From: Sphingobacterium spiritivorum
Lineage (GTDB): Bacteria > Bacteroidota > Bacteroidia > Sphingobacteriales > Sphingobacteriaceae
Assembly: GCF_016724845.1 (NCBI RefSeq)
Contig: NZ_CP068082.1
Coordinates: 682,001 to 746,000, forward strand
Reading direction: 5' to 3'
DNA: 64,000 nt
The translations under genes were made by a program, and so were the position numbers. Below are positions 18,473-27,494 of the stretch, piece by piece. Under the pieces are notes generated by a model. That model saw nothing but the letters and a program-made list of their open reading frames with translations, was not told the DNA's origin and did no database searches. Within the stretch, counting starts at the first letter, position 1, and each line of letters opens with the position of its first letter.

Positions 18473-20662
18473 CTAACGAATCATCAGCCAGGTATAGCTT
18501 TCTGCAGGAATGGCGACAGTATACGCGACCATCCCCTGTGCGTCTACATTTAATTGCCTAGCTTTTCCCTCCTGCTCACTTAGCGTGACAGTCTTACTCA
18601 ATCCGGTATAATAAACCGGCAAGCGTACTGTACGGGTAATCGCACTTTTAGTCGGGTTGTACAATACAGCCAATCCCTTCTCTTTCCCTTGCGGATCTAC
18701 ATGCAGAATACCATCCCAGTCCCTTCCGTCAGGTCTTCTCAAATGCACCACATCCGCATTAAGGATAGTACGGTACTTTTTATACCAATCCACCACATCC
18801 ATTACCATCCGCTTCGTTCGGTCTGTATCATAAAGTCTGGGACCACGATAACAGGCCTGCACACCGGCCGCATAGTACTGTACCATCAGTTGCTTGTAAT
18901 CTTCAAGATGCTCATCCAAAGGTTCAATAACAGCATCTGCTCCACCGCCATGGTAAGCCGTCAGCGGAACAAAACCCCAACTCATAGACGGCGTTCGCTC
19001 CCAGGTACCATCATATATATTCTGACGGTTCAATATTTTTTGTTGTGCGCGTGATAATGCAAAATTCACTTCTCTGTATCCCAGTCCGATTTTATTCGTA
19101 CCATCCAGAAAATACCAATCCGGCGCATTTATATAGACATCCATAGCATTTAGCTCATGGAAGATCTTTTTTTGAATATTCATTTGCGCCCATTGTGAAT
19201 CCTCCAGGCCTTTATGGCCGGGATGATTATGTGAAGCACATACATCTCCGGGGTAGGGACCATCCATTTCCAGAATATCAAATCCCGTCTGTTTAAAAAA
19301 ATCAACAATTGCTTCAGCATATTTCAACCCCCATTCACTGGCCATACATGGCGCATTTCCAAAAAATGCTCCCCCGGGCTTTCCTGTCTTCGGATCTATA
19401 ACATCTGTTTCTGCAGAGATTTTACGGGAACTGAACAGCGTATATCCTCCAATCCTTACGCCTTTACTTTTGGCATATATTGCCAGTTTCTTCCATTTAG
19501 CATGGTTAGCTGCAGAACTATCTTCCATATTAAGATGACTTCCGAAACTCAATATCACCGCTTCGTAACCTACTGCTGCAGCCTGATCAATAGCCGCCCG
19601 CACATCATCATCATTTTTACTTACCAAGTGCATAAAGATCGGATTTGCAGTCACCCATGGAGACAACAGACGGTACATGCGCCCAACAGCAAGTCCTCTG
19701 CGCTCCCGGTCATAGCTATCGTGTAACAACTCATATGTCTTGACCGACTCAAACACTTTATCATCTGCAAGAGCAATATCAGAAACCTTAGCAGGATAGA
19801 TCTTAACCCTAACCGGAGTCTTCAGATCATAATTGACCTGAGAAGTATAGGCAGAGTCCGTTTCCCAATGTGTTGTCTGGTCCGAAAGGCGGTATTGCAT
19901 AGCATTATTGTATGCATAATTGGTTTCAAAATATATCCCGCTTTGCTTTAGCATCTGATCGGTTTCCCCGACTACAGCAGATTCTTCCTCCACCAGACTC
20001 AGCACTTCATGAACGACTCTGTTCACCGTTAAAGATTTTCCGGATTGATTTTTTATTGTCACCCACTTGCGAATCACAGGTAGCTTATCATAAATCTCGT
20101 AATGCACCTGCACTGTGACACCCGGCAATTTCGGATGCTGATAGCGAAATACAATAGCCTTTCCTTTTGGGATGCTGCTGTTGCTACTCCAGAAGACATG
20201 ATTTGCCTTTATAGGAGCACTCAGGGGAACCATCTCATGCGACACATAATAAAAACCATCCTTTTTCTTTTTAAATGACGGGAGCCATTCGGTGAGTAAA
20301 TACGCTTTCTCCTTCTGGCCGTCCAGGCCTCCCACAGAATAATCTGTACCATTAATATTCACCCATGCTTCCGGCTCTACCGCACGAATCAGTTGCTGAC
20401 CGGTACGCAGATTACTGTAATCATAGCACACCAGATCCGGAGCTAACCGAAATGAGCGACGTACAAGACCATTATCCAGTATCACATCAGTCCGATCCTT
20501 AGTTTCGTATATTTCAGCTTTATACTCTTCCGCATTGATCAGCCAGTCTTTACCGTCAACCCTGGAATAATAAGCATCTGTATACAAAAGGTTACTTTGT
20601 GCCATTACCTCCATACGAGACAACAACAGCAAACCGAAACAAATAAAGGCAGTCTTTTTCAT
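18473..20662 (-). CDS. Secreted TIM-barrel glycoside hydrolase, alpha-galactosidase-like (clan GH-D type)
   Basis: A 729-residue exported enzyme. A signal peptide (MKKTAFICFGLLLLS...) ends near Ala21. Residues 25-330 are a beta-rich N-terminal domain, 335-640 a (beta/alpha)8-like barrel, and 650-729 a C-terminal beta domain (VLYNPTKSAITRTVRL). In the barrel, FDILEMDGPYPGD carries Asp467 and Asp473 at the end of a strand, the position where GH27/GH36 enzymes have their nucleophile. The following CASHNHPGHKG is His-rich. The family is inferred from architecture, and a related GH family cannot be excluded. It stands alone, not beside a SusC/D pair or other carbohydrate genes. Confidence 0.6.
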   Translation of the reverse strand: MKKTAFICFGLLLLSRMEVMAQSNLLYTDAYYSRVDGKDWLINAEEYKAEIYETKDRTDVILDNGLVRRSFRLAPDLVCYDYSNLRTGQQLIRAVEPEAWVNINGTDYSVGGLDGQKEKAYLLTEWLPSFKKKKDGFYYVSHEMVPLSAPIKANHVFWSSNSSIPKGKAIVFRYQHPKLPGVTVQVHYEIYDKLPVIRKWVTIKNQSGKSLTVNRVVHEVLSLVEEESAVVGETDQMLKQSGIYFETNYAYNNAMQYRLSDQTTHWETDSAYTSQVNYDLKTPVRVKIYPAKVSDIALADDKVFESVKTYELLHDSYDRERRGLAVGRMYRLLSPWVTANPIFMHLVSKNDDDVRAAIDQAAAVGYEAVILSFGSHLNMEDSSAANHAKWKKLAIYAKSKGVRIGGYTLFSSRKISAETDVIDPKTGKPGGAFFGNAPCMASEWGLKYAEAIVDFFKQTGFDILEMDGPYPGDVCASHNHPGHKGLEDSQWAQMNIQKKIFHELNAMDVYINAPDWYFLDGTNKIGLGYREVNFALSRAQQKILNRQNIYDGTWERTPSMSWGFVPLTAYHGGGADAVIEPLDEHLEDYKQLMVQYYAAGVQACYRGPRLYDTDRTKRMVMDVVDWYKKYRTILNADVVHLRRPDGRDWDGILHVDPQGKEKGLAVLYNPTKSAITRTVRLPVYYTGLSKTVTLSEQEGKARQLNVDAQGMVAYTVAIPAESYTWLMIR

Positions 20663-20750
20663 GGATAAGTTTTCTTAATTGATAACCCTAACATACGGAA
20701 TTTCACAGAGAGCCCTATGCAACTTTTTGATTACCTTAGAAGTAGGTGAA

Positions 20751-20784
20751 ATAAAAAAAGGAGGATATTTTCATATCCTCCTTT
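20751..20784 (-). terminator. Rho-independent terminator for the 20809-21216 lipoprotein gene
   Basis: A 12-bp perfect stem (AAAGGAGGATAT at 20757-20768, paired at 20773-20784) with a 4-nt loop. The plus-strand A-run at 20753-20759 gives a T-run on the minus strand. Confidence 0.85.
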
Positions 20785-20808
20785 AATTTATTCAATTTCT
20801 ATATTGAA

Positions 20809-21216
20809 TTATTGCTTAGTACCGTTAAATGAATATTCCAATTGTCCTTCAGAAGTTCTTTCTGCTACAAACATCAATCCTTTATTCTCGAAAGTATAAA
20901 TAAGAGATCCCTGAGGTTCTGTAGCAACAGCCTGAATAGAGATATTCATATTATTTATTACTTCAAGTTCTCTTACAGGCAGATTCAGGGAAGTATTCTG
21001 CGCTGTTACTTTAACCTTTTTATCATTCACTTTTGTAATGACTAATGTTTGATCAAATACTTCTGCGCCACCGATAATTTTGATCGTACCTTTGTAGTTT
21101 CCTAATACCGCATCTATACTGCCTCCGCTTGGTGCAGGATCATCTTTATCAGAACATCCTACAAATGCTACCATTACTAAGGCTACTACCATTGAATACA
21201 TCGCTTTCATTTTCAT
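20809..21216 (-). CDS. Small lipoprotein of unknown function
   Basis: A 135-residue exported protein. A signal peptide with lipobox VAFVGC makes Cys20 the lipidated residue. It is followed by an acidic/Pro linker (SDKDDPAPSGG) and a beta-rich domain of about 105 residues ('NYKGTIKIIGG', 'DQTLVITKVNDKKVKVTAQ') that could be a small lipocalin-like or immunoglobulin-like sandwich. I do not recognise the family. The Asp-rich +2 to +5 region (SDKDD) resembles the lipoprotein export signal that sends Bacteroidota lipoproteins to the cell surface, which is inference. It has its own terminator. Confidence 0.75.
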   Translation of the reverse strand: MKMKAMYSMVVALVMVAFVGCSDKDDPAPSGGSIDAVLGNYKGTIKIIGGAEVFDQTLVITKVNDKKVKVTAQNTSLNLPVRELEVINNMNISIQAVATEPQGSLIYTFENKGLMFVAERTSEGQLEYSFNGTKQ

Positions 21217-21267
21217 AATATCAATTGTTTTTTGTAAATAAATTTTAGTTTTTCATGCTCAGCCTTG

Positions 21268-21275
21268 CAAATCTA
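21268..21275 (-). promoter_or_regulatory. -7 box (TAGATTTG) for the small lipoprotein gene
   Basis: Exact TAnnTTTG on the minus strand, 51 bp upstream of the ATG at 21216. A TTTTG lies upstream, but with a spacer of only 15 bp. Confidence 0.35.
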
Positions 21276-21453
21276 TGGCCAAAAGAAGATCAAAACCGCA
21301 TTGTAAACTCATAAAAATGAAAATTACCCGTAAACAGGTACACGATTTTCAGGTATTGAAAAACCACATCTTCACTCCTGTACTAAAAACAACACATCAA
21401 AAAAAACAATTAAAATTTATTGGCTAACTATTTAATATTCAAAACAGAATCGC

Positions 21454-21461
21454 TATCTTTG
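21454..21461 (+). promoter_or_regulatory. -7 box (TATCTTTG) of the rpsL-rpsG-fusA operon
   Basis: Exact TAnnTTTG, 50 bp before the rpsL ATG. The usual -33 TTG is not seen at the 19-21 bp spacing. Confidence 0.55.
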
Positions 21462-21511
21462 CGGACTTTAAAAAATTATTTTTAATAAATTTTATAATCA
21501 AAAACAGGTAA

Positions 21512-21925
21512 ATGCCTACTATTCAACAATTAGTTAGAAAAGGTAGAGTAGCTCTGGTAGACAAGAGTAAGTCTCCAGCGTTGGACAGCTGTCCACAGCG
21601 AAGAGGTGTGTGTACACGTGTATACACTACTACCCCTAAAAAACCAAACTCAGCAATGCGTAAAGTAGCTCGTGTACGTTTAACAAACGGTAAAGAGGTC
21701 AACGCTTACATCCCCGGAGAAGGTCACAACTTACAAGAGCACTCGATCGTATTGATCCGTGGTGGTCGTGTAAAAGATTTACCAGGTGTACGTTACCACA
21801 TTATCCGTGGTGCATTAGATACTTCAGGTGTAGCAGGTCGTAACCAACGTCGTTCTAAATACGGAACTAAACGCCCTAAACCAGGACAAGCAGCTGCAGC
21901 TCCTGCAAAAGGTAAAAAGAAATAA
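21512..21925 (+). CDS. rpsL: 30S ribosomal protein S12
   Basis: S12 lies at the decoding centre of the small subunit. The 137-residue sequence has the universal [12 protein letters not shown] loop, with Lys at the position whose mutation gives streptomycin resistance in other bacteria (the sensitive form here), and [13 protein letters not shown]. The C-terminus has an Ala/Lys tail ([11 protein letters not shown]). Codon use is restricted, as in highly expressed genes. It is the first gene of the str-type operon, 19 bp before rpsG. Confidence 0.98.
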   Translation: MPTIQQLVRKGRVALVDKSKSPALDSCPQRRGVCTRVYTTTPKKPNSAMRKVARVRLTNGKEVNAYIPGEGHNLQEHSIVLIRGGRVKDLPGVRYHIIRGALDTSGVAGRNQRRSKYGTKRPKPGQAAAAPAKGKKK

Positions 21926-21944
21926 TTAAACGGAGGAAAGAGAA

Positions 21945-22412
21945 ATGAGAAAATCAAAACCAAAAAAGAGAATCATTCTACCTGATCCAAAGTTTAATGA
22001 CGTTCAGGTAACACGTTTTGTAAACAACATGATGTATGACGGTAAAAAATCTATCGCCTATGACATCTTTTACAAAGCAGTAGAATTAGTAGAACAAAAA
22101 ACTAGCGAAAGTGGTTTAGAGACTTGGAAAAAAGCTCTAAACAACGTTATGCCAGCCGTAGAGGTTAAATCTCGTCGTGTAGGTGGTGCTAACTTCCAGG
22201 TTCCTATGGAAGTACGTCCTGAGCGTAAGATTGCTTTAGGTATGAAATGGTTAATTTCGTACTCACGCAAACGTGGTGAAAAGACGATGTTCGAAAAATT
22301 AGCAGGAGAGATCATTTCAGCTTCTAAAGGTGAAGGTGCTGCTGTTAAGAAAAAAGAGGATACGCACAAAATGGCGGAAGCTAACAAAGCGTTCTCACAC
22401 TTCAGATTTTAA
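21945..22412 (+). CDS. rpsG: 30S ribosomal protein S7
   Basis: S7 nucleates assembly of the 30S head and contacts the E-site tRNA. The 155-residue length is standard, with family segments such as [28 protein letters not shown] and AFSHFRF at the end. The upstream GGAGGAAAGAG is one of the few clear Shine-Dalgarno-like stretches in the window. It is 130 bp before fusA, and the gap holds a hairpin. Confidence 0.98.
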   Translation: MRKSKPKKRIILPDPKFNDVQVTRFVNNMMYDGKKSIAYDIFYKAVELVEQKTSESGLETWKKALNNVMPAVEVKSRRVGGANFQVPMEVRPERKIALGMKWLISYSRKRGEKTMFEKLAGEIISASKGEGAAVKKKEDTHKMAEANKAFSHFRF

Positions 22413-22438
22413 TTTTGAAGAATTCAAAAAAATATGGA

Positions 22439-22485
22439 TACACCGATTCCACAGTATAGCTTACGCTGTATTTAGAGTCGGTGTA
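22439..22485 (+). other. Hairpin in the rpsG-fusA gap
   Basis: Inverted repeat TACACCGATT / AGTCGGTGTA (10 bp with one G-U pair) enclosing a 27-nt loop that contains a second short complement (ACAG/CTGT). There is no T-run directly after it. It may be an RNA processing or attenuation structure between rpsG and fusA. Confidence 0.5.
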
Positions 22486-22541
22486 CTTATTTAAAAGCAA
22501 AACACAAAGTTCATAGCGAACTAAGCGCATACAAAACTTAT

Positions 22542-24665
22542 ATGGCAAGAGACTTAAAATTCACTAGAAATATCGGTATCGCTGCTCACATCGATGCTGG
22601 TAAAACTACAACTACAGAGCGTATTCTTTACTACTCTGGAGTTAACCACAAAATTGGAGAGGTACACGAAGGTGCATCTACGATGGACTGGATGGAGCAA
22701 GAGGCTGAGCGTGGTATCACGATCACTTCTGCTGCTACAACAGTATTCTGGAACTACCGTAACCAAAAATATCAGGTAAACGTTATCGATACTCCCGGAC
22801 ACGTGGATTTCACGGTTGAAGTAAACCGTTCATTACGTGTATTGGATGGATTGGTATTCTTATTTTCTGCAGTTGATGGTGTTGAGCCTCAGTCTGAGAC
22901 AAACTGGAGATTAGCAGATAACTACAAAGTGCCTCGTATCGGATTCGTTAATAAAATGGACCGTTCCGGAGCTGACTTCCTGAAAGTTGTAAAACAAGTT
23001 AAGCAAATGTTAGGTTCTGACGCTGTAGCGTTACAATTACCTATCGGAGCAGAAGATACGTTCACAGGTGTAGTTGACCTGATCAACAACCGTGGTATCG
23101 TATGGAATGAGCATGATAAAGGTATGACCTTTACCGAAGTGCCTATTCCAGATGATATGGTTGATGAAGTAGCGGAATACCGAGAGAAATTACTGGAAGC
23201 AGTAGCAGGATACGATGAGTCATTAATGGAGAAATTCTTTGATGATCCTAACTCATTGACTGAGCGTGAAATTCTGGATGCTTTACGTAAAGCTGTACTG
23301 GATAACGCCATCGTTCCTATGGTATGTGGTTCATCTTTCAAAAACAAAGGTGTTCAGACAATGCTGGATCTGGTAATGGAATTATTGCCTTCTCCTCTTG
23401 ATGTAGAGGCTGTAAAAGGTACTAACCCGGATACTGGTGAAGAAATTGAGCGCAAACCATCTGTAAATGAGCCATTCGCAGCTTTAGGTTTCAAAATTGC
23501 GACTGACCCGTTTGTAGGTCGTCTATGTTTTATCCGTGCATACTCAGGTAAGTTAGATGCAGGTTCTTATGTACTGAACACCCGTTCAGGAAACAAAGAG
23601 CGTATCTCCCGTATCTTCCAGATGCACGCGAACAAACAAAACCCTATTCCATTTATCGAGGCGGGTGATATCGGTGCGGTAGTTGGTTTCAAAGACATCA
23701 AAACAGGTGATACACTTTGTGATGAGAAAGCACCTATCGTTCTGGAATCAATGACTTTCCCTGAGCCGGTTATCGGTTTGGCGATTGAGCCTAAAACTCA
23801 GGCTGACGTTGACAAATTAGGTATTGGTCTTGGTAAACTGGCAGAAGAGGATCCTACATTCGTAGTAAAATCTGATGAAGAAACTGGTCAGACAGTTATC
23901 TCCGGTATGGGTGAGCTTCACCTTGAAATCCTTATCGATCGTCTGAAACGTGAATTCAAAGTAGAGGTAAACCAGGGTGCACCTCAGGTAGCATACAAAG
24001 AGTCTATCAACGGTACTACTGAGCACCGTGAAGTATACAAAAAACAATCAGGTGGTCGTGGTAAGTTCGCGGATATCAAAGTTATTATCTCTCCTATTGA
24101 TGAGGATTATGACACTTCAAAATCTGCGCTTCAATTCGTAAACGAGATTGTGGGTGGTGCTATCCCTAAAGAATACATTCCTTCTGTTCAAAAAGGTTTC
24201 GAAAGCTCATTGAACAATGGTGTATTGGCGGGCTATCCATTATCCGGAATGAAAGTTCGTTTGATCGACGGTTCATTCCACGCAGTCGATTCGGATTCAC
24301 TATCATTTGAATTGGCAGCACGTATGGCTTACCGTGAAGCATTACCTAAATGTTCTCCTGTATTGATGGAGCCTATCATGAAAGTGGAGGTCCTTACACC
24401 AGAAGAAAACATGGGTGATGTAATGGGTGACTTAAACCGTCGTCGTGGTCAAATGCAAGGTTTGGACTCACGTAACGGAGCACAGGTTATCAAAGCATTA
24501 GTTCCACTTTCTGAGATGTTTGGTTATGTAACACAGTTACGTACTATCACTTCAGGCCGTGCGACTTCTACAATGGAATTCGATCACTACTCAGAAGCAC
24601 CACGCAACGTTTCTGATGAGGTTATCGCTAAATCAAAAGGTAGAGTTAAAGGATCAGTAGAATAA
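22542..24665 (+). CDS. fusA: Elongation factor G
   Basis: A translational GTPase that moves tRNA-mRNA through the ribosome and recycles ribosomes. The 707-residue protein has the G1 motif [14 protein letters not shown], switch regions with [11 protein letters not shown]3 DTPGHVDF, G4 NKMD, domain II at about 310-400, and domains III-V ending in [12 protein letters not shown]. It belongs to the str operon, with codon use typical of highly expressed genes. A second EF-G would be expected elsewhere if, as in some Bacteroidota, functions are split, but none is in this window. Confidence 0.98.
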   Translation: MARDLKFTRNIGIAAHIDAGKTTTTERILYYSGVNHKIGEVHEGASTMDWMEQEAERGITITSAATTVFWNYRNQKYQVNVIDTPGHVDFTVEVNRSLRVLDGLVFLFSAVDGVEPQSETNWRLADNYKVPRIGFVNKMDRSGADFLKVVKQVKQMLGSDAVALQLPIGAEDTFTGVVDLINNRGIVWNEHDKGMTFTEVPIPDDMVDEVAEYREKLLEAVAGYDESLMEKFFDDPNSLTEREILDALRKAVLDNAIVPMVCGSSFKNKGVQTMLDLVMELLPSPLDVEAVKGTNPDTGEEIERKPSVNEPFAALGFKIATDPFVGRLCFIRAYSGKLDAGSYVLNTRSGNKERISRIFQMHANKQNPIPFIEAGDIGAVVGFKDIKTGDTLCDEKAPIVLESMTFPEPVIGLAIEPKTQADVDKLGIGLGKLAEEDPTFVVKSDEETGQTVISGMGELHLEILIDRLKREFKVEVNQGAPQVAYKESINGTTEHREVYKKQSGGRGKFADIKVIISPIDEDYDTSKSALQFVNEIVGGAIPKEYIPSVQKGFESSLNNGVLAGYPLSGMKVRLIDGSFHAVDSDSLSFELAARMAYREALPKCSPVLMEPIMKVEVLTPEENMGDVMGDLNRRRGQMQGLDSRNGAQVIKALVPLSEMFGYVTQLRTITSGRATSTMEFDHYSEAPRNVSDEVIAKSKGRVKGSVE

Positions 24666-24684
24666 TCCTTACTAAAAATAAACC

Positions 24685-24718
24685 GACCTCCTATTGCTAA
24701 TCGCTCTAATAGGAGGTC
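24685..24718 (+). other. Hairpin in the fusA-rpsJ gap (attenuator or terminator candidate)
   Basis: Perfect 11-bp stem (GACCTCCTATT / AATAGGAGGTC) with a 12-nt loop, followed by CATTTTAAA. The T-run is short, so termination would be partial. It lies 18 bp before the rpsJ start, a position suited to uncoupling rpsJ from fusA expression. Confidence 0.6.
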
Positions 24719-24736
24719 ATTTTAAACAAATATAAA

Positions 24737-25042
24737 ATGAGCCAAAGAATCAGAATCAAATTGAAATCTTACGATTACAATTTAGTTGACAAATCAGCTG
24801 AGAAAATCGTAAAAACTGTAAAACCTACAGGTGCAGTTGTTAGTGGACCTATTCCATTGCCTACTGAGAAAAAAATCTATACGGTATTACGTTCACCACA
24901 CGTTAACAAAAAAGCACGTGAGCAATTCCAATTGTGTGCTTACAAAAGATTGTTAGATATCTATTCATCTAACTCTAAAACTGTTGACGCGTTGATGAAA
25001 CTTGAATTACCTTCAGGTGTTGAAGTAGAAATCAAAGTGTGA
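24737..25042 (+). CDS. rpsJ: 30S ribosomal protein S10
   Basis: S10 is a 30S head protein that also acts as NusE in antitermination. Its 101 residues have the family pattern ([37 protein letters not shown]). It is the last gene of this cluster. In most bacteria, rplC and the rest of the S10 operon follow, but here a strong terminator comes 26 bp after the stop and the next gene is on the other strand. Confidence 0.98.
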   Translation: MSQRIRIKLKSYDYNLVDKSAEKIVKTVKPTGAVVSGPIPLPTEKKIYTVLRSPHVNKKAREQFQLCAYKRLLDIYSSNSKTVDALMKLELPSGVEVEIKV

Positions 25043-25068
25043 TAGATTTCAGTCACTGAAAAAACAAG

Positions 25069-25103
25069 AAAGGCTTCTAATCAAAAATTAGAAGCCTTTT
25101 TTA
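25069..25103 (+). terminator. Rho-independent terminator after rpsJ
   Basis: 13-bp perfect stem (AAAGGCTTCTAAT / ATTAGAAGCCTTT) with a 5-nt loop and a T-run. It closes the rpsL-rpsJ unit. Confidence 0.92.
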
Positions 25104-25127
25104 TTGATGTCTGTATAACAAAAAGTA

Positions 25128-25202
25128 CTAAAACTGATAGCCTATTCCTACAGAGATTACACGATTTTTCAGCGATGCATCATCTGAATCCTTTGCAAGC
25201 CG
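25128..25202 (-). pseudogene. Decayed C-terminus of an outer-membrane beta-barrel protein
   Basis: On the minus strand, 24 codons after an in-frame TGA (25203-25205) read RLAKDSDDASLKNRVISVGI then GYQF and a TAG stop at 25128-25130. The end matches the last strand of the intact barrel protein at 28672-29262 (SAKNRVLSFGVGFQF), including the KNRV motif and terminal Phe. No start codon or upstream barrel remains, and the terminator of the neighbouring barrel gene sits directly upstream. The best reading is the 3' stub of a lost paralogue. Confidence 0.65.
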
Positions 25203-25204
25203 TC

Positions 25205-25231
25205 AAAAAAAGCACGAAGATATCTTCGTGC
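25205..25231 (-). terminator. Rho-independent terminator for the 25259-25903 barrel gene
   Basis: Perfect 20-bp palindrome (GCACGAAGAT/ATCTTCGTGC, 25212-25231) followed on the minus strand by seven T. Confidence 0.88.
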
Positions 25232-25258
25232 ATTCTGATAAGATAAGTATAACCTTAT

Positions 25259-25903
25259 TTAGAACTTATAGGGAAATGTAGACTGTTCAAAAAAGTTTCC
25301 AAATACATTTATATTACTGGAAAGCTCTTGATAGAGGGTAGCGCTTTCCTCTCCAGATTTAACACTTCTAAAGCCAACAATTTCACCAAGATTAAAATTA
25401 ACAGCAAATCGCTTCGTCAGAAAATAATTCATTCCTAAACTGGCGCTTGCCCCATATCCTTCAATTTTTGGAATATTGACAACATTATTATCTATGATAG
25501 ATTTCGGCTTTGCATTAAAATAATTCAGGTTTAGCCCTGCATATGTTTTAAATCTCGAACCCAGCTCCAGAAAATAATAACGGCCGAAAGTAGAAAAAAT
25601 AAACTGTTTATTACTGGATACGAGCTCTTTGAGATCATTTTCCGGTCCCACCGTTAGTGTTAATTTGGAATTAGTTATACCTCCACTCAATCCAACAACT
25701 ATTTTGTCAGAGACAAAATAACCTATAACAGGTATAAAACTTACAAAATAATCTTTGGCAACATTGTCTTTATTATCTTTTACACTATAAATTAAACCTC
25801 CTTCGATAATAATATCATTCTTTTTAAAACTGAATTCCTGAGCAGTAGCTGTAAAAGTAATCCCTACTATTACAGCAACTAAAAGTAGTATTTTCTTAAG
25901 CAA
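25259..25903 (-). CDS. Small outer-membrane beta-barrel protein (paralogue 1)
   Basis: A 214-residue exported protein with signal peptide MKKILLLVAVIVGITFTATA-Q and a predicted 8-strand barrel of the outer-membrane beta-barrel (OMP_b-brl) type. It shares the QEF.(Y/F)KK.D.I.EG start, the FSTFGRYYFLELGSRFKTYAGL block and the FLTKRFAVNFNLG block with the next two genes. It is the most diverged of the three, and its C-terminus (NFFEQSTFPYKF) is shorter than the NFFNTAKFGLTYKF of its sisters but still ends in Phe. Function is unknown. Confidence 0.85.
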   Translation of the reverse strand: MLKKILLLVAVIVGITFTATAQEFSFKKNDIIIEGGLIYSVKDNKDNVAKDYFVSFIPVIGYFVSDKIVVGLSGGITNSKLTLTVGPENDLKELVSSNKQFIFSTFGRYYFLELGSRFKTYAGLNLNYFNAKPKSIIDNNVVNIPKIEGYGASASLGMNYFLTKRFAVNFNLGEIVGFRSVKSGEESATLYQELSSNINVFGNFFEQSTFPYKF

Positions 25904-25949
25904 AATTTTAGGATTATTATGTTAAGTATTTCCGTTTTCAACAGAATAA

Positions 25950-26585
25950 TTAGAATTTATACGTCAACCCAAATTGGGCTGTATTGAAAAAATTATCAAA
26001 TACATTTACATTGGTATTAAACTCTGTATACGCTTTTGCTCCGTCTGTATCTTGTTTGGTGGAAGAAAAAGAAGCCACATTTGAAAACACAAAACCAACG
26101 GCAATATGCTGTGTCAGAAAGTAGTTAGCACCAATTCCGGCATCAACAGCAAAACGATTCGCCTTAGGCTCTTTAGTCGGATTAGAGTTAATTGTTTTTT
26201 CCGTACTGATACTGGCATAACTACCCGCTAATTCAGCGTATGTTTTGAAACGTGTCCCAATTTCCAGAAAGTAATACCGTCCGAATACAGCAGCACTGAA
26301 AACATTAATTTTTGCTTCAGCTTTGCCTAGTGACAATTGCGTAACCTCTTTCTTGTTACTGAAACCTAACCCTGCTCCTACTGCGATTTTATCGGTTACA
26401 AAGTATCCGAATTTTGGATTGAACAGAAGATTAGACTTTTTACTGTCTGCGGTTTTATCATTCTTATTAGAAGATTGATAAAATCCTTCCGCAATAAAAT
26501 CGGTCTTTTTGTATCCGAATTCCTGTGCCTGAGTCATAAAAGAAAAACCTGCGATTGCAGTAATCGTAAGTAATAGTTTTTTCAT
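25950..26585 (-). CDS. Small outer-membrane beta-barrel protein (paralogue 2)
   Basis: 211 residues with signal peptide MKKLLLTITAIAGFSFMTQA-Q. It is nearly co-linear with the neighbour at 26700-27335 over its whole length (shared QSSNKNDK, NPKFGYFVTDKIAVG, GRYYFLE.G(T/S)RFKTYAEL, GANYFLT, NVNVFDNFF), so the two come from a recent tandem duplication. The terminal aromatic strand (FGLTYKF) is the signal for BAM-dependent insertion. Ligand or role is not known. A terminator of the preceding paralogue separates the two, so each is its own unit. Confidence 0.88.
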   Translation of the reverse strand: MKKLLLTITAIAGFSFMTQAQEFGYKKTDFIAEGFYQSSNKNDKTADSKKSNLLFNPKFGYFVTDKIAVGAGLGFSNKKEVTQLSLGKAEAKINVFSAAVFGRYYFLEIGTRFKTYAELAGSYASISTEKTINSNPTKEPKANRFAVDAGIGANYFLTQHIAVGFVFSNVASFSSTKQDTDGAKAYTEFNTNVNVFDNFFNTAQFGLTYKF

Positions 26586-26633
26586 ATAAAATACAATTAA
26601 TTAAGTTTGTAATATAGTATTTTCTTTTATAAC

Positions 26634-26664
26634 AAAAAAGCGTAGATGAAAATTTCATCTACGC
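26634..26664 (-). terminator. Rho-independent terminator for barrel paralogue 3
   Basis: 12-bp stem GCGTAGATGAAA / TTTCATCTACGC (26640-26664) with a T-run on the minus strand from the A6 at 26634-26639. Confidence 0.88.
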
Positions 26665-26699
26665 TTATAATAAACATTCGTACGAGACGAATAGTTAAA

Positions 26700-27335
26700 T
26701 TAGAATTTGTAAGTCAAACCAAATTTAGCTGTGTTGAAGAAGTTATCAAACACGTTGATATTTGTATTGAAGTTAGTAGTAGATTTAGCACCATCCACAT
26801 CTACTTTAGATGAGTTGAATGATACTACGTCAGCAAAAGCAAAACTAACAGCGATACTGTTTGTCAGGAAGTAGTTAGCACCTACACCTGCATTGATTCC
26901 GAAACCTTTAGTTTTGTCGAATTTAGTTGTAGTTGTACCGTTGTTTGATTCACCACCGATCTGGCTGTAACCAGCACCTAATTCAGCGTAAGTTTTGAAA
27001 CGTGAACCTACTTCCAGAAAGTAGTAACGACCAAAAGCACCAATACCAAAAGCATTGTTCTTAGTGTAGCTTTCTACATCGTTTGTAGTTTTTGTAGTTT
27101 TAGAGTTACCAACGCCTAACTCAAGACCTACAGCGATTTTATCTGTTACGAAGTAACCGAATTTTGGGTTGAAATTGAAGTTAGAAACTTTCTCATCTTT
27201 TGATTTGTCATTTTTGTTAGATGACTGGAAGTAACCTTCAACGATGAAATCAGTTTTTTTGAAACCAAATTCCTGTGCCTGAGAAGCGAATGTTAAGCCT
27301 GCAACTGCAGCGATTGTAAGTAAAATTTTCTTCAT
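26700..27335 (-). CDS. Small outer-membrane beta-barrel protein (paralogue 3, probably highly expressed)
   Basis: 211 residues from the ATG at 27333-27335, which opens a clean signal peptide (MKKILLTIAAVAGLTFASQA-Q). The frame stays open 60 bp further up, but that extension runs through the promoter and would bury the signal. The barrel has the same blocks as its two downstream paralogues. Codon use is narrow (GGT, AAA, GTA, CGT), like the ribosomal genes nearby, and the promoter has both boxes with correct spacing, so this is likely the abundant member. Function is unknown. Confidence 0.9.
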   Translation of the reverse strand: MKKILLTIAAVAGLTFASQAQEFGFKKTDFIVEGYFQSSNKNDKSKDEKVSNFNFNPKFGYFVTDKIAVGLELGVGNSKTTKTTNDVESYTKNNAFGIGAFGRYYFLEVGSRFKTYAELGAGYSQIGGESNNGTTTTKFDKTKGFGINAGVGANYFLTNSIAVSFAFADVVSFNSSKVDVDGAKSTTNFNTNINVFDNFFNTAKFGLTYKF

Positions 27336-27365
27336 ATCTGTATGAATTTTTGTTTTATGATGGCG

Positions 27366-27397
27366 CAAAGGTAGTGCTTCAAAACACAAAAACAAAA
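27366..27397 (-). promoter_or_regulatory. Full -33/-7 promoter of barrel paralogue 3
   Basis: On the minus strand: TTTTG (27393-27397), a 19-bp spacer, then TACCTTTG (27366-27373). This fits the Bacteroidota housekeeping sigma pattern (TTG, 19-21 bp, TAnnTTTG). The ATG is 31 bp downstream. Confidence 0.7.
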
Positions 27398-27494
27398 CAT
27401 TTTACTGTCATTAATTAATCCTGAAAATAAGTATTATATACTACAGAAAAACTAACGATAATCTAGTTAACCACATAAGCCTCTCATATTCAGC

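Noticed and set aside
27336..27395. 20-codon extension of barrel paralogue 3
   Set aside because: Runs through the -7 promoter box and would bury the signal peptide.
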